Source: Gloeomargarita sp. SKYB120
GTDB taxonomy: Bacteria; Cyanobacteriota; Cyanobacteriia; Gloeomargaritales; Gloeomargaritaceae
Length of the DNA stretch: 64,000 bases
Reading direction: 5' to 3'
Assembly: GCA_025062155.1 (NCBI GenBank)
Contig: JANXAM010000001.1
Location: forward strand, 1-64,000
In this document: positions 34,226 through 42,654 of the stretch, piece by piece
Numbering within the stretch: the first letter of the stretch is position 1
How the letters are laid out: each line of letters opens with the position of its first letter
Notes under the pieces: generated by a model
What the model was told of the DNA's origin: nothing
Seen by the model: only the letters and a program-made list of their open reading frames with translations
The model's database searches: none
Translations under genes and position numbers: made by a program

Positions 34226-34459
34226 ATGCAACCAGCCGAACTGTGGCAAAAAGCTCAAACACAACTCCGTCCGACGCTGCAAAAACTCAACCGGCACGCC
34301 CAAACGTGGCAAGCGCAAGCCACCGCGTGGTGGCAACAGGAACCAGTACGGCACCTGCGCCAGGAACTGGTGGATACGGCGCAAACCTGGCGGGCGCGGT
34401 TGACAACCCAGGCCAAACAATGGCTCGAACAGGTCCAGCGGCACCGCAATCAACCGTAA
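34226..34459 (+). CDS. Hypothetical small basic helical protein, 77 aa
   Basis: Starts MQPAELWQKAQTQLRPTLQK and continues as an almost continuous Gln/Trp/Arg-rich amphipathic helix (HAQTWQAQATAWWQQEPVR, HLRQELVDTAQTWRARL). It is Trp-rich and basic. GGGAG lies about 13 bases before the ATG at 34226; an upstream ATG at 34199 would add nine residues. I do not recognise a family. It is divergent from dnaK and upstream of a pentapeptide gene. Confidence 0.5.
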   Translation: MQPAELWQKAQTQLRPTLQKLNRHAQTWQAQATAWWQQEPVRHLRQELVDTAQTWRARLTTQAKQWLEQVQRHRNQP

Positions 34460-34495
34460 AACTCAACGGGAACCCGCCCGCCCCTGATCCCTTCT

Positions 34496-34501
34496 ACAAT
34501 A
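34496..34501 (+). promoter_or_regulatory. -10 hexamer ahead of pentapeptide gene
   Basis: TACAAT 31 bases before the ATG at 34533, in the context CTTCTACAATAGGC. No clear -35 hexamer. Confidence 0.45.
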
Positions 34502-34532
34502 GGCATCAAACCGCGCCATTGGCCCCTACCCC

Positions 34533-35129
34533 ATGACCCTGCTGGACGAGGGACTAGCAGCAGAATCCAACCTAAATGCCTTGCTGCGGGCTTACCGAGC
34601 GGGAGAGCGAGACTTCAGTGGGATCAACCTGCGGGGCCTGAACCTGAGTCGGATCAATCTCACGGGTGCGATTCTGGTGGGAGCTGACCTAAGCTACACC
34701 AATCTCAGCGGCGCGAATTTGTACGAAGCCAATCTCACCGAAGCCGACCTCAGCGGCGCCAACCTGGGAAGCGTGATCCTGCCAGACCAGGAAACGGGGC
34801 GCTTGGTCTATGGGTCCGTGCTGGTGCGCACCAATCTCAGCCGCGCCATTTTGGAACGGGCGAAACTGGTGGAGGCCAATCTCAGCCGCACCACCTTCTT
34901 CCAGGCCAACCTGCGAGACGCAGACTTGCGCCAGGCCAACCTCTACCGCACCAACTTCAACGGCGCTGACCTCACGGGTGCGCAACTGCGGCAAGCCAAG
35001 TTCTACGGGGTGAATTTGGAAAACGCCATTCTGGACATTTTGGAACTCAGCAAGGCTCAGCTCGACCCCGAAACCCGCCAGATGGTCGCCGAGCGCATCA
35101 GCAGCGGCCAGTGGCACGGGCAATTCTAG
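34533..35129 (+). CDS. Cytoplasmic pentapeptide-repeat protein
   Basis: 198 residues. After a short helical start ([20 protein letters not shown]) come about 22 pentapeptides in two runs, separated by a non-repeat loop ([17 protein letters not shown], about 78-92). A helical C-terminus follows ([20 protein letters not shown]). The repeats ([15 protein letters not shown]) form a right-handed beta-helix. There is no signal peptide, so it is cytoplasmic. Similar '[14 protein letters not shown]' starts are common in cyanobacterial pentapeptide proteins of unknown function. The stop overlaps the ndhL stop by 4 bp (CTAG). Confidence 0.78.
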   Translation: MTLLDEGLAAESNLNALLRAYRAGERDFSGINLRGLNLSRINLTGAILVGADLSYTNLSGANLYEANLTEADLSGANLGSVILPDQETGRLVYGSVLVRTNLSRAILERAKLVEANLSRTTFFQANLRDADLRQANLYRTNFNGADLTGAQLRQAKFYGVNLENAILDILELSKAQLDPETRQMVAERISSGQWHGQF

Positions 35130-35335
35130 GGCAGGGAGCGGGGTTGGTTGCGGAAGTTCAAAAACGGACCCCACAGCAACAGCCCCGGGAAAAAGAAAAA
35201 CACCAGGAAATACATGAACGCCCGTTCCCAGGAACTGGCCACATACCAGCGATTTTTCAGGTAAAAATAAACCCCTAAGGGCAACACCAGCAGATACGCG
35301 CCCACCAACGCCAGATACAACAGCAGAACTGCCAT
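35126..35335 (-). CDS. ndhL: NAD(P)H-quinone oxidoreductase subunit L
   Basis: A 69-residue thylakoid membrane protein of NDH-1, needed for respiratory and cyclic electron flow and CO2 uptake. Two hydrophobic helices ([20 protein letters not shown] and [17 protein letters not shown]) flank the highly conserved [14 protein letters not shown]. The ending [10 protein letters not shown] also matches the family. The start codon overlaps the divergent ATG of the 453-aa gene (CATG at 35333-35336). Identification from the conserved motif is firm. Confidence 0.92.
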   Translation of the reverse strand: MAVLLLYLALVGAYLLVLPLGVYFYLKNRWYVASSWERAFMYFLVFFFFPGLLLWGPFLNFRNQPRSLP

Positions 35336-36695
35336 GCCCCTTTTCCGAACGACACATCTTTATCCTAGTGTGTTGGGGAGTCTCCTGCTACTGGGACAAC
35401 CGCAACCCCTGGCGACGGAGGCCGCCCGTGTAGCCCAACTGCAACAGGAACGGCAGCGCCTGCAACGGCCCTCCTACGACCTGGCGCGTTACCCTTTGAC
35501 CGAGGCCCATGCGACCCATTGGCGCCGCCTGCTCTGGGCCACCGCGCTGCAACAACCCCAGCAAACCTTTGTTTGGCGCGCCCTGCAGCAAATTCTCAGC
35601 CGCGCTGGCGCGGAAAACCCAACGCTTGCTGAAGCGCACGTCATTACCCAAGCGCTACAGGTCAGCCACCTGTACTTCCGGCAGCATCCGGCCAGTCGGA
35701 CCCACCTGCGACCCAGCCTGGAGCAAGTGGTGGCGACCAGTCCCCATCCCCAGTGGGTTGCGCTCGCGGTCAACACCCTAGCCCGTCCCTTGCCGCTGGA
35801 GCAGCGTCAACCGCTGATTGCCCAAGTCCGCCGGCGGTTTCCCCAACCTTCGGAGCTGCTGGCGGTGGTGCTTCAGGATTTGGAACAACCGCCCCAGCCA
35901 TTGCCCCCTTTAACCGACCTACTGGCCTGGCAAGCGTATCCCAGTGAAATGCAGTTGTATGTATTTTGTCCTAGGAACCGCTGGCGACCTTGCACGCTGC
36001 TAGTGAAAGACGACCGGGGCGAGTTTTACCGGGAACAGGGGCGGCTGTGGTCTCGGCAGTTGTTGTCCCAATCGGTGTACGCGCTGGAGTGGCCCTTTAC
36101 CTACGGACAGACGCCCCAGGGATTGCAGCGGGTGGAAGGGCGAACCGACAGCCGCAGCGGCGACCTCTTCCGGGCCTACGGGCAATTTCCCCTGGTGAAG
36201 TTGTTTTTGCCCTTTGAAACGGGGGTGCGGGCGTTTTTCCCTCCCCAGCCGGGGCCGTTTCGCGGATCCTTGGCCGACTACTTGGAGCGATTGCCCCCCA
36301 CCTGGCGGGATTACACACCCCTGCGCCAGAGCTACTACGCGGGACGGTTGGGCCGGAACCTGTTACGGATTCACGGGACGGGGGACGCCCCCACTTTGTT
36401 TGCGCGACCGCCGGAAGGGCAACACGACTGGAATCCGGCGCTCGGGTGTCTCACGGCTCTGGAGCGCTATGGCTCTCAGGGGGAATTGGGCCAGGCGGAC
36501 ATGCCCGAGATCCTGCGGGTGTTGGCAAGCGCCAGCAGCGGGCGGATGACAGGCTATTTGCTGGTGGTAGAAGTGCCAGATGAGCAGGCTTCTGATAGCC
36601 AAGCCACTTTAGCTTGCCAGAGGAATCATCGGAAAACCAAGGACGGAACTGCGCCTTGCGACCCAAGAGCTGACAACCATAGATGGCCCAGCTAG
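35334..36695 (+). CDS. Hypothetical protein with L,D-transpeptidase-like H/C motif and repeat-encoded tail
   Basis: 453 residues; not a family I can name with certainty. An N-terminal hydrophobic stretch ([18 protein letters not shown]) could be a signal peptide if translation starts at the GTG at 35367. The middle is helical ([16 protein letters not shown]). The C-terminal third has NLLRIHGTG, then, after about 20 residues, [14 protein letters not shown] and GYLLVVEV; spacing of H-G-T and a G-C-(L/I) motif recalls the catalytic His/Cys of L,D-transpeptidases, but the flanks diverge. Residues from about 421 onward are encoded by a MITE-like repeat (36594-36695). The first ATG overlaps the ndhL ATG. 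Confidence 0.55.
   Translation: MPLFRTTHLYPSVLGSLLLLGQPQPLATEAARVAQLQQERQRLQRPSYDLARYPLTEAHATHWRRLLWATALQQPQQTFVWRALQQILSRAGAENPTLAEAHVITQALQVSHLYFRQHPASRTHLRPSLEQVVATSPHPQWVALAVNTLARPLPLEQRQPLIAQVRRRFPQPSELLAVVLQDLEQPPQPLPPLTDLLAWQAYPSEMQLYVFCPRNRWRPCTLLVKDDRGEFYREQGRLWSRQLLSQSVYALEWPFTYGQTPQGLQRVEGRTDSRSGDLFRAYGQFPLVKLFLPFETGVRAFFPPQPGPFRGSLADYLERLPPTWRDYTPLRQSYYAGRLGRNLLRIHGTGDAPTLFARPPEGQHDWNPALGCLTALERYGSQGELGQADMPEILRVLASASSGRMTGYLLVVEVPDEQASDSQATLACQRNHRKTKDGTAPCDPRADNHRWPS
36594..36695 (+). repeat. MITE-like repeat family 1, near-complete copy
   Basis: About 102 bp with inverted ends GATAGCCAAGCCACTTTAG and CCATAGATGGCCCAGCTAG, the core AAGGACGGAACTGCGCCTTG and GACCCAAGAGCTGACAACC. 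The ends are those of the family: CTATAGCTAAGCCA-like. It supplies the last 33 codons and the stop of the preceding gene. An IS630 remnant of related ends begins 15 bp later. Confidence 0.7.
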
Positions 36696-36710
36696 AATGG
36701 CTGACTCAAC

Positions 36711-37389
36711 TATAGTTGAGCCGTTTAAGATTGTCATATAATAGACGTGTTGCTAGGGACGAGAAAAATGCCCAAGCCGTACAACTACGGCTTGCCCAGG
36801 AAGGCCATAGAAGCTATCTTGAATGGCGGGACTACTGTGGGTTGGCTACCGAACGGTGCAATGCTGGCTTAGACAAGGGTCAGAAACCTAAGGAAGGCTA
36901 TCAAAAAGGCCATCGTCATAAGCATTTCAGCAGTTTGTGGATGAATGGGAGATGGCCGCTCACTTCGGCGTGAGTTAAGGCCCTGCAAAAGATAGGCTAT
37001 ACTCGCAAGAGCAACAGGCTTATGGCGAGTTAATCAAGCAGATACCACCAGAATATCAGTTTGGCGTAGATTATTCGGGATATTGGGCACCGAAGGGAAA
37101 AACCATCGTGGGGAACGGCTTATCAATCGGGGCGTGTGATGGAACCATTCACTTGGATAAGCCATTATCCGGTGGTGAAGTGAGAGACTTTTACCAGCGA
37201 TAGGGCGGTGAGACAGGTCGTGGAAACGGCCAGGTGTCAATTAGTTTATTACCGAGATATTCACCTGATTTGAATCCGATTGATGAAACGGTGGGTCGGT
37301 CATGCATGGAGTTTAACCGAGCAAAACCTACGTTCTCTCGTGGATGAAGCTGTCTGTCTCGTATGTCAACCTTTGTCGGCTTAGCTATA
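36711..37389 (+). mobile_element. Decayed IS630/Tc1-mariner family element 2
   Basis: Terminal inverted repeats TATAGTTGAGCCG (36711) and CGGCTTAGCTATA (ending 37389). Transposase fragments on the plus strand: MPKPYNYGLPRKAIEAILNG from 36768, DKGQKPKEGYQKGHRHK, YSPDLNPID (near 37260), VGHAW-like GRSCMEF in a shifted frame and LRSLVDEAV. Stops and frameshifts are frequent, so the element is dead. It belongs to a different subgroup from the element at 29903, whose ends read TATAGCTAAAA. Confidence 0.8.
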
Positions 37390-37421
37390 CTTTCACAATT
37401 CTATGCAATGGGATACAGGGG

Positions 37422-37964
37422 TCAAGCTAGCGACTTCTGGGCTTTGATCAGTAACACCTGGTCCCGCTGGTCGGTTTCGGTGAGATAGACGCGCACCACT
37501 TCATCGCGAGCAGTGGGGACGACCTTGCCGGTGAAATCGGGGTGAATGGGCAATTCCCGGTGGCCCCGGTCCACCAGCACGGCCAGGCGCACCACTCGAG
37601 GTCGCCCGTGGTCTTTAATCGCTTCGAGGGCCGCCCGCACCGTGCGCCCGCTATAGATCACATCGTCCACTAGCACGACCACCCGGCCCGTGACATCGAA
37701 GGGAACCTGGGTAGGCGCCGGAGTGCGCGCCCCAATCCGGTCTAAATCATCCCGGTAAAATGTAATATCTAAACTTCCTACCGGCACCGTCACCCCTTCC
37801 CACTGCTGGATGTTGTGGGCCAGTCGTTGCGCCAGGGGCACACCCCGCGTGTAGATGCCCAGCAGACATAAATCTGCCAGCTCAGGGGTTGCTTCGATGA
37901 CCTGAGTCGCCAACCGGTTCAAGGTACGCCGCAGCTCCTCCGCCGAAAACAACTCTACATCCAC
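37422..37964 (-). CDS. pyrR: Bifunctional PyrR: pyrimidine regulator and uracil phosphoribosyltransferase
   Basis: 180 residues from a GTG at 37964: [24 protein letters not shown]. The PRPP-binding loop is [22 protein letters not shown], with [15 protein letters not shown] and RDDLDRIG also typical. PyrR binds pyr mRNA and also has UPRTase activity; in cyanobacteria mRNA attenuation by it is not well documented. The open frame runs a further 43 codons upstream, but that stretch lies within the SRP RNA gene and would not normally be translated. Start choice therefore rests on family length. Confidence 0.88.
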   Translation of the reverse strand: MDVELFSAEELRRTLNRLATQVIEATPELADLCLLGIYTRGVPLAQRLAHNIQQWEGVTVPVGSLDITFYRDDLDRIGARTPAPTQVPFDVTGRVVVLVDDVIYSGRTVRAALEAIKDHGRPRVVRLAVLVDRGHRELPIHPDFTGKVVPTARDEVVRVYLTETDQRDQVLLIKAQKSLA

Positions 37965-37992
37965 AGCGTACCGCGTTTGTGAAAGCCTGTAG

Positions 37993-38090
37993 GTGACCCG
38001 GAGGCCACGCCTGTTGCAAGCATCCCTTAGTGCTGCTGCCTCCCGGCCCTGACACGGTTCAGGCGTTGAAACCGCATGGTTCCGGGTCGC
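37993..38090 (-). ncRNA. ffs: Signal recognition particle 4.5S RNA
   Basis: About 98 nt read on the minus strand. The ends pair (GACCCGGA with TCCGGGTC). The apical core is GTGTCAGGGCCGGGAGGCAG, CAGCACTAAGGG, which matches the conserved SRP domain IV (GTCAGG..CCGGAAGG.AGCAGC). A TACAAT -10 element lies at 38096-38101, 6 bases ahead of the RNA's 5' end. pyrR starts 29 bases downstream of its 3' end. The RNA binds Ffh for co-translational membrane targeting. Confidence 0.88.
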
Positions 38091-38095
38091 CATTT

Positions 38096-38101
38096 ATTGT
38101 A
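38096..38101 (-). promoter_or_regulatory. -10 hexamer of the SRP RNA promoter
   Basis: Minus-strand TACAAT followed by AAATGGC, about 6 bases before the first paired base of the SRP RNA. Confidence 0.55.
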
Positions 38102-38173
38102 GCGCGTTTGCCTGACGACGGCCATTCCCCCGCCTGTGCTAGAGTAAAGGGCGAACGGACGCGCAAGGGAGTT

Positions 38174-38377
38174 ATGCTGTTGAACGAACTCAGCCCTATC
38201 GTGCAGGAGTTCCTGCAGCAACCAACGGCCTTTCTCGGCGGGTTTGTATCGGGATTGCTGGGTTTGGATTTGCAGCAAGACCCGCTCAAATCCTGGCTCG
38301 AGCGGCAAATGTCCACGTCGCAACCGCCTGCATCACCGCCGCCTCCGAGCGGTCCTCAACAGATTTCAATTGACTAA
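38174..38377 (+). CDS. Conserved-looking small cyanobacterial protein, 67 aa
   Basis: Starts MLLNELSPIVQEFLQQPTAF and continues with LGGFVSGLLGLDLQQDPLKS, WLERQ and a Pro/Ser-rich tail. The segment 'P.VQEFLKQPTAF.GGFVSG' with 'DPLKSWL' looks like a recurring small cyanobacterial hypothetical protein with one amphipathic or membrane-facing helix. AAGGGAG precedes the ATG at 38174. Its 3' end overlaps the convergent glycosyltransferase gene by 12 bp. No function is known to me. Confidence 0.65.
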   Translation: MLLNELSPIVQEFLQQPTAFLGGFVSGLLGLDLQQDPLKSWLERQMSTSQPPASPPPPSGPQQISID

Positions 38378-39331
38378 GCTGCGAGGACGACCGGCCACCA
38401 CCTCCCGAATCCGGTAGATGGGACGCCCCTGGGACTCGTGGTAGGTGCGCATGAGCAATTCCGCTAGCAGTCCAAAACAAAACAACTGCAACCCGGACGT
38501 GACCGCTAGTCCTGATAAAAACAACAGGGGACGCTGGCCGATGCTCTGGCCCCAACCCCATTTCAAGATGGCTAGATAAATCCCCAGTCCTAGCCCTAGT
38601 AGGAGAAACAGCAAGCCCATCAAGCCAAATCCATGCATCGGGCGGGTGAGAAACGTTTTCATAAAGGCGATGGTGAGCAAATCCATTAGCACGCGAAAAG
38701 TCCGCCCTAGTCCATACTTGCTGCGGCCGAACCGGCGAGGGTAGTGCCGCACGGGAATTTCAGCAATCCGCGCTCCTTCAATGTCGGCCAAGGCCGGCAG
38801 GAAACGATGGAGTTCTCCGTAGAGATGCATATCCTGCAGCAGTTCTCGCCGGTAGGCTTTAAGGGTGCAGCCGTAGTCGTGGAGTGGGACGCCCGTGACG
38901 CGACCAATCAGCCAATTTGCTACCCGAGACGGGAGCAAGCGCGTGAGGCCAGGGTCCTGGCGATACTGCCGCCAACCGCACACCAGGTCGTACCCTTCCG
39001 CCAATTTATCTAACAGGCGTGGGATGTCTTGGGGGTCGTTTTGCAGGTCCCCGTCCAAGGTCACCACCACATCCCCGGTCGCCTGGTCAAACCCCGCCGC
39101 TAGCGCCGCCGTCTGGCCGTAATTGCGCCGGAGAACCACCACCTTCAGGTCGTAACGTTCCTGAGCCAAGTGGCGCAGGCGTTCTGTGGAACCGTCCCGC
39201 GACCCATCATCGACGCAGATCACCTCGTAATCCCACCCCGTGCTCTGAAGCACCTCGGTCACCGCCGGAATCAGGTGGGGAATGTTGTCCACCTCGTTGT
39301 AAATGGGAATGACCACCGATAACCGTTGCAT
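38366..39331 (-). CDS. GT2 family glycosyltransferase, DPM/GtrB-like
   Basis: 321 residues. The GT-A catalytic domain has VVIPIYNEVDNIPHLI, VICVDDGSRDGSTE (nucleotide/metal D), TLDGDLQNDPQDIP (DxD) and GRSKYGLGRTFRV. Two C-terminal transmembrane helices (LMGLLFLLLGLGLGIYLAIL and PLLFLSGLAVTSGLQLFCFGLL) anchor it in the membrane. Such enzymes pass a sugar from a nucleotide donor to a polyprenyl phosphate for cell-envelope glycosylation. A TACAAT -10 element lies 23 bases upstream of the ATG. The sugar is unknown. Confidence 0.9.
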   Translation of the reverse strand: MQRLSVVIPIYNEVDNIPHLIPAVTEVLQSTGWDYEVICVDDGSRDGSTERLRHLAQERYDLKVVVLRRNYGQTAALAAGFDQATGDVVVTLDGDLQNDPQDIPRLLDKLAEGYDLVCGWRQYRQDPGLTRLLPSRVANWLIGRVTGVPLHDYGCTLKAYRRELLQDMHLYGELHRFLPALADIEGARIAEIPVRHYPRRFGRSKYGLGRTFRVLMDLLTIAFMKTFLTRPMHGFGLMGLLFLLLGLGLGIYLAILKWGWGQSIGQRPLLFLSGLAVTSGLQLFCFGLLAELLMRTYHESQGRPIYRIREVVAGRPRSLVN

Positions 39332-39354
39332 GGCCCGCCCCCGTTTTGGCCCTT

Positions 39355-39360
39355 ATTGTA
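39355..39360 (-). promoter_or_regulatory. -10 hexamer of the GT2 promoter
   Basis: Minus-strand TACAAT followed by AAGGGCC, 23 bases before the ATG at 39331. Confidence 0.5.
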
Positions 39361-39456
39361 TCGGGCATTCTCAAGAACTGTATCGCCCCCTTGACTTTGT
39401 AGCTAGGTACAACCGCCTATGCTAGGGAAGTAGATTGGCGGCTGGGAGCTAAGGAG

Positions 39457-39609
39457 ATGGCGAAGGACGGAGCCTACGAACTGGTCTATCTTGCCGAGAT
39501 GCAGCGGCTGCCCGAACTGCTCAAGCGGCGGCACCTGCAGCTGCAGCAGTTGCTCCAGGCCCTGGATGCGGGTCTTTTGACACGGCCAGAGAAGAATGCC
39601 CAGGCTTGA
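39457..39609 (+). CDS. Small helical protein upstream of ybeY, 50 aa
   Basis: Frame reads MAKDGAYELVYLAEMQRLPE, LLKRRHLQLQQLLQALDAGL, LTRPEKNAQA. A Leu/Gln-rich amphipathic helix makes up most of it. Ribosome-site candidates GGGAG and AAGGAG lie just before the ATG. Its 3' end overlaps the ybeY start by 14 bp, the usual sign of translational coupling. No family was recognised. It might be a leader peptide-like gene for ybeY or an independent small protein. Confidence 0.5.
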   Translation: MAKDGAYELVYLAEMQRLPELLKRRHLQLQQLLQALDAGLLTRPEKNAQA

Positions 39610-40105
39610 ACTGGAGGTGACCTGGCATGGGATTGACCCGCAGTGGGCTGCTTTGCCCTGGCGAGATTGGTTCCAAACGTGGCTGACGCACCTGGCGTTG
39701 CCGCCAGCAAGAGGCTACGAAATCGGCCTGCGCTTGACCGATGACCAGGAAATCCAAACCCTGAACCGGGAGTACCGCGGTCAAGACCGCCCTACCGATG
39801 TCCTGGCCTTTAGCGCTCTGGAAACCGGAACGCCCACGCCACTAGAGGCACCCCTGTTGCTCGGAGATATCGTGATCTCGGTCCCCACTGCCCTGCGCCA
39901 AGCGCCACCTGGGCAAGTGACGGAGGAACTGGCGTGGTTAGCGGCGCATGGGTTGCTCCACCTGCTGGGGTGGGACCATCCCGACGAGACCTCTCTCGCC
40001 CAGATGCTGGCGCAACAGCGGTTCCTGTTAGCGCAGGTAGGGTTGGCCGAGCCAGAGACCTATCGCCAGGAGTACACCCCCGAAGGCGTGCAATCCGACC
40101 GCTAA
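39596..40105 (+). CDS. ybeY: Endoribonuclease YbeY, 16S rRNA maturation
   Basis: A 169-residue metal-dependent RNase that matures the 16S rRNA 3' end and assists ribosome quality control. The zinc motif H3XH5XH is present: H118, H122 and H128 (HGLLHLLGWDH). The family segments LTDDQEIQTLNREYRGQDRP, TDVLAFS and LLLGDIVISVPTA are intact. The start overlaps the 50-codon gene by 14 bp. The last 78 bp overlap menA on the opposite strand, which includes the C-terminal residues after PETYRQEY. Confidence 0.94.
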   Translation: MPRLELEVTWHGIDPQWAALPWRDWFQTWLTHLALPPARGYEIGLRLTDDQEIQTLNREYRGQDRPTDVLAFSALETGTPTPLEAPLLLGDIVISVPTALRQAPPGQVTEELAWLAAHGLLHLLGWDHPDETSLAQMLAQQRFLLAQVGLAEPETYRQEYTPEGVQSDR

Positions 40106-40930
40106 AGGCATAGCGCCGCCGCTAGCCGGTCCTTCGTAGGTGCGCCAGAGAAAGGTCACCAACCGCCAAGCGAGGGGGAAGCTGGCGCCAAATAGCAGGG
40201 TCGTCCAGGGCAAGAAACCGGCGGCAACCCCCACCAACACCAGGGCGTAGGCGGGCAACACCACCCAGGGATAGACACGGCTGGCGCGGTAGGCACCGAG
40301 TTGAACGACGGGGGAGCGTTTGCCGGCGCGGCGGTCGTCCTCCACCTGGGGAAAGTGATGGGCAAAGAGGATCCCCGTGACCAAACACCCCACCACCAGG
40401 GACGCCCAAAACGCCATCTCGGTAAAGCGGCCCAACTGGGCGTAGCTGGCCGCCAGGGTGGATAACGGCCCAAAAGCGATAAAGGTCATGGGTTCTCCCC
40501 AGCCTAGGTAAGCTAGGCGCAACGGCGGTCCCTGGTAGGCGTAGCCTAAGAGAATTCCCGCCCCAGCAATTCCCAGAATCCAGTGATCCGGGTGCCGGGC
40601 ATTCACCACATAAATACACAGCAGACCCGCCGCCAGACAGGACCAGGCGATCAAATGCAGCAACCCAGGCCGGCCCGTCAGATGCACCAGCGATGTGAGT
40701 TTGTTGACATCCACCCCCGTTTCCGCGTCGTACAGGTCGTTGGTGATGTTGAGCCAGACCTGCAGGAGCACCACACCGGCCAACACCCAGGCAAACGTGT
40801 TCCAGGAAAACAACGGGGGCGCTTCGGCGTAGGCGGCGGCACTCCCCACCAGCACAGGAATCACAGCCGCCGTGTAAATCAAGGGGTTAACAGCTTGGAA
40901 CCAGAGCTGACGCTGGGCCGCAGCGGTCAT
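40028..40930 (-). CDS. menA: 2-carboxy-1,4-naphthoquinone phytyltransferase
   Basis: UbiA-family membrane prenyltransferase that attaches phytyl to the naphthoquinone ring in phylloquinone synthesis, the photosystem I secondary acceptor. The 300-residue protein has the first Asp motif NITNDLYDAETGVD (61-74) and the second FAHHFPQVEDDRRAGKRSPV. About nine transmembrane helices are visible. Start ATG at 40930; an upstream TTG would add eight residues. The 3' end overlaps ybeY by 78 bp, the longest convergent overlap in the window. Confidence 0.9.
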   Translation of the reverse strand: MTAAAQRQLWFQAVNPLIYTAAVIPVLVGSAAAYAEAPPLFSWNTFAWVLAGVVLLQVWLNITNDLYDAETGVDVNKLTSLVHLTGRPGLLHLIAWSCLAAGLLCIYVVNARHPDHWILGIAGAGILLGYAYQGPPLRLAYLGWGEPMTFIAFGPLSTLAASYAQLGRFTEMAFWASLVVGCLVTGILFAHHFPQVEDDRRAGKRSPVVQLGAYRASRVYPWVVLPAYALVLVGVAAGFLPWTTLLFGASFPLAWRLVTFLWRTYEGPASGGAMPLAVGLHAFGGVLLAIGLWLGQPYLR

Positions 40931-41043
40931 AGGTTGGGATTGAGTCACACACAACGCAGTACGCTTTCACCATACCATCTCGGTGGGCCGGACGCAGCAT
41001 CCTTTTTCCGCGATAATAGAAGCCAACGGTTTTCCCAGCGCCG

Positions 41044-41853
41044 ATGGTGTCTCCGGCAACCCTGATCAGTCCTGCAGACGTAGCCGCCCGATTGACTGAC
41101 CCGGAGGTGCTCCTAGTGGATTGCCGGTTCAATCTCTCACAACCGGATTGGGGCGGCCAGCAGTACCACCAAAGTCACATCCCCGGCGCGTTCTACCTGG
41201 ACCTGAACCAGGATTTGTCTGGCCCCGTGAGCGCCACTAGCGGTCGCCATCCCCTGCCCGATATGGAGGCCTTTGCCGCCAAGCTGGTGGCGATGGGTCT
41301 CACGCCCGACAAGCTGGTGATTGCTTACGACCAGGGCCAGTTGGCCTATGCGGCCCGACTGTGGTGGCTGTTGCGCTACGTGGGGCATGAACGGGTTGCC
41401 CTGCTAGAGGGGGGTTGGGACGCTTATGTGCGCCAGGGCTATCCCACAACTCACGTGCTGCCCAAGGCCCGCGATGGTCACTTTACGCCCCGCCTGCAAC
41501 CCCAGTATCTCGCCACCCGTGAGGATGTGATAGCGGCGCAACAGGACCCCCAGATTCTTCTGGTGGATGCTCGCGAGCCTCGCCGTTACCGAGGCGAATG
41601 GGAACCAATTGACCCGGTGGCGGGTCATATCCCCGGCGCGATTAACTTGCCCTGGCTGGAACTGTTGCCCCCCCAGCCCTACGCCCAGCGCTGGCGAGAA
41701 GTCCATCACCACCGGGACGTGATCTGCTACTGCGGCTCGGGAGTCACCGCCTGTGTGAATCTACTGACGCTGGAGTGGGCGGGTTTTCCGCCAGGACGCT
41801 TGTACGTCGGAGGCTGGAGCGAGTGGTGTCGCGTCAACCAAACTGGCCGCTGA
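41044..41853 (+). CDS. Sulfurtransferase, tandem rhodanese domains
   Basis: 269 residues with two rhodanese domains. The N-terminal one (about 1-130) includes [15 protein letters not shown] and [16 protein letters not shown] and is probably inactive, with Gln in the loop ([11 protein letters not shown]). The C-terminal one carries the active-site loop CGSGVTAC with persulfide cysteine C230. CGSGVT is the signature of 3-mercaptopyruvate sulfurtransferase-like enzymes, so transfer of sulfur from thiosulfate or mercaptopyruvate is expected. The 3' end overlaps pstB by 20 bp. Confidence 0.9.
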   Translation: MVSPATLISPADVAARLTDPEVLLVDCRFNLSQPDWGGQQYHQSHIPGAFYLDLNQDLSGPVSATSGRHPLPDMEAFAAKLVAMGLTPDKLVIAYDQGQLAYAARLWWLLRYVGHERVALLEGGWDAYVRQGYPTTHVLPKARDGHFTPRLQPQYLATREDVIAAQQDPQILLVDAREPRRYRGEWEPIDPVAGHIPGAINLPWLELLPPQPYAQRWREVHHHRDVICYCGSGVTACVNLLTLEWAGFPPGRLYVGGWSEWCRVNQTGR

Positions 41854-42634
41854 CGTAGTCCCTGGTCGCTGGTTGCTTGGGGGAGTTGAAGATCACCTGG
41901 GTCGTGTCAAATTCCACCAGATAACCCACTTTGCCCCCTTCAGGAGCGGGTTCCACATTGAAAAAAGCTGTCATATCCGCCACTCGCAGCGCCTGTTGCA
42001 TGTTGTGGGTGACGATCACAATCGTGTAGTTGGCCTTGAGTTCCTGCATCAACTCCTCCACTTTGCGCGTGGAAATCGGGTCCAGCGCAGAGCAGGGCTC
42101 ATCCATCAGCAGCACTTCCGGCTCCACTGCAATCGCACGGGCAATACACAAGCGCTGTTGTTGTCCTCCGGACAAGGACAAGCCGCTTTCCTTTAACTTG
42201 TCCTTCACTTCGTCCCACAGGGCCGCCCGCCGCAAGGAGCGCTCCACCAGTTCATCCAAGTCCCCCTGGTAATTGATCACTCGCGCTCCGTAGGCGACAT
42301 TGTCGTAGATGGATTTGGGAAGCGGGTTGGGCTTTTGAAACACCATGCCAATCCGGCGGCGCACCTCCACCGGGTCCACATCCGGGTCGTAGAGGTTTTT
42401 GCCGTGATAGGTCACTTTTCCTTCCAAGCGAAAGGAGGGAATTAGGTCATTCAAGCGGTTCAGGCAGCGCAAGAGCGTGCTTTTGCCGCACCCCGACGGG
42501 CCGATAAAAGCGGTGATTTGCTGCTTGGGGATATACATCGAAACGTCTCGCAGCACCTGCAGGTGGCCGTAGTAGACGTGAACGTTTTCCAAGCAAAAGA
42601 CAGGTTCTGCTGGGGGGATTGCGCCGTTACTCAT
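41834..42634 (-). CDS. pstB: Phosphate ABC transporter ATP-binding protein
   Basis: 266 residues. Walker A is GPSGCGKST, the signature is [19 protein letters not shown], Walker B is [16 protein letters not shown] and the switch His is in [14 protein letters not shown]. The PstB-typical segments are [50 protein letters not shown]. It powers high-affinity phosphate uptake. It ends the sufE-pstSCAB run; pstA is 20 bp upstream. Confidence 0.95.
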   Translation of the reverse strand: MSNGAIPPAEPVFCLENVHVYYGHLQVLRDVSMYIPKQQITAFIGPSGCGKSTLLRCLNRLNDLIPSFRLEGKVTYHGKNLYDPDVDPVEVRRRIGMVFQKPNPLPKSIYDNVAYGARVINYQGDLDELVERSLRRAALWDEVKDKLKESGLSLSGGQQQRLCIARAIAVEPEVLLMDEPCSALDPISTRKVEELMQELKANYTIVIVTHNMQQALRVADMTAFFNVEPAPEGGKVGYLVEFDTTQVIFNSPKQPATRDYVSGQFG

Positions 42635-42654
42635 CCGCCCACCTCCAGGCAACG

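Noticed and set aside
37965-38093. N-terminal extension of PyrR (43 codons)
   Set aside because: It lies within the SRP RNA gene, and family length fits the GTG start at 37964.
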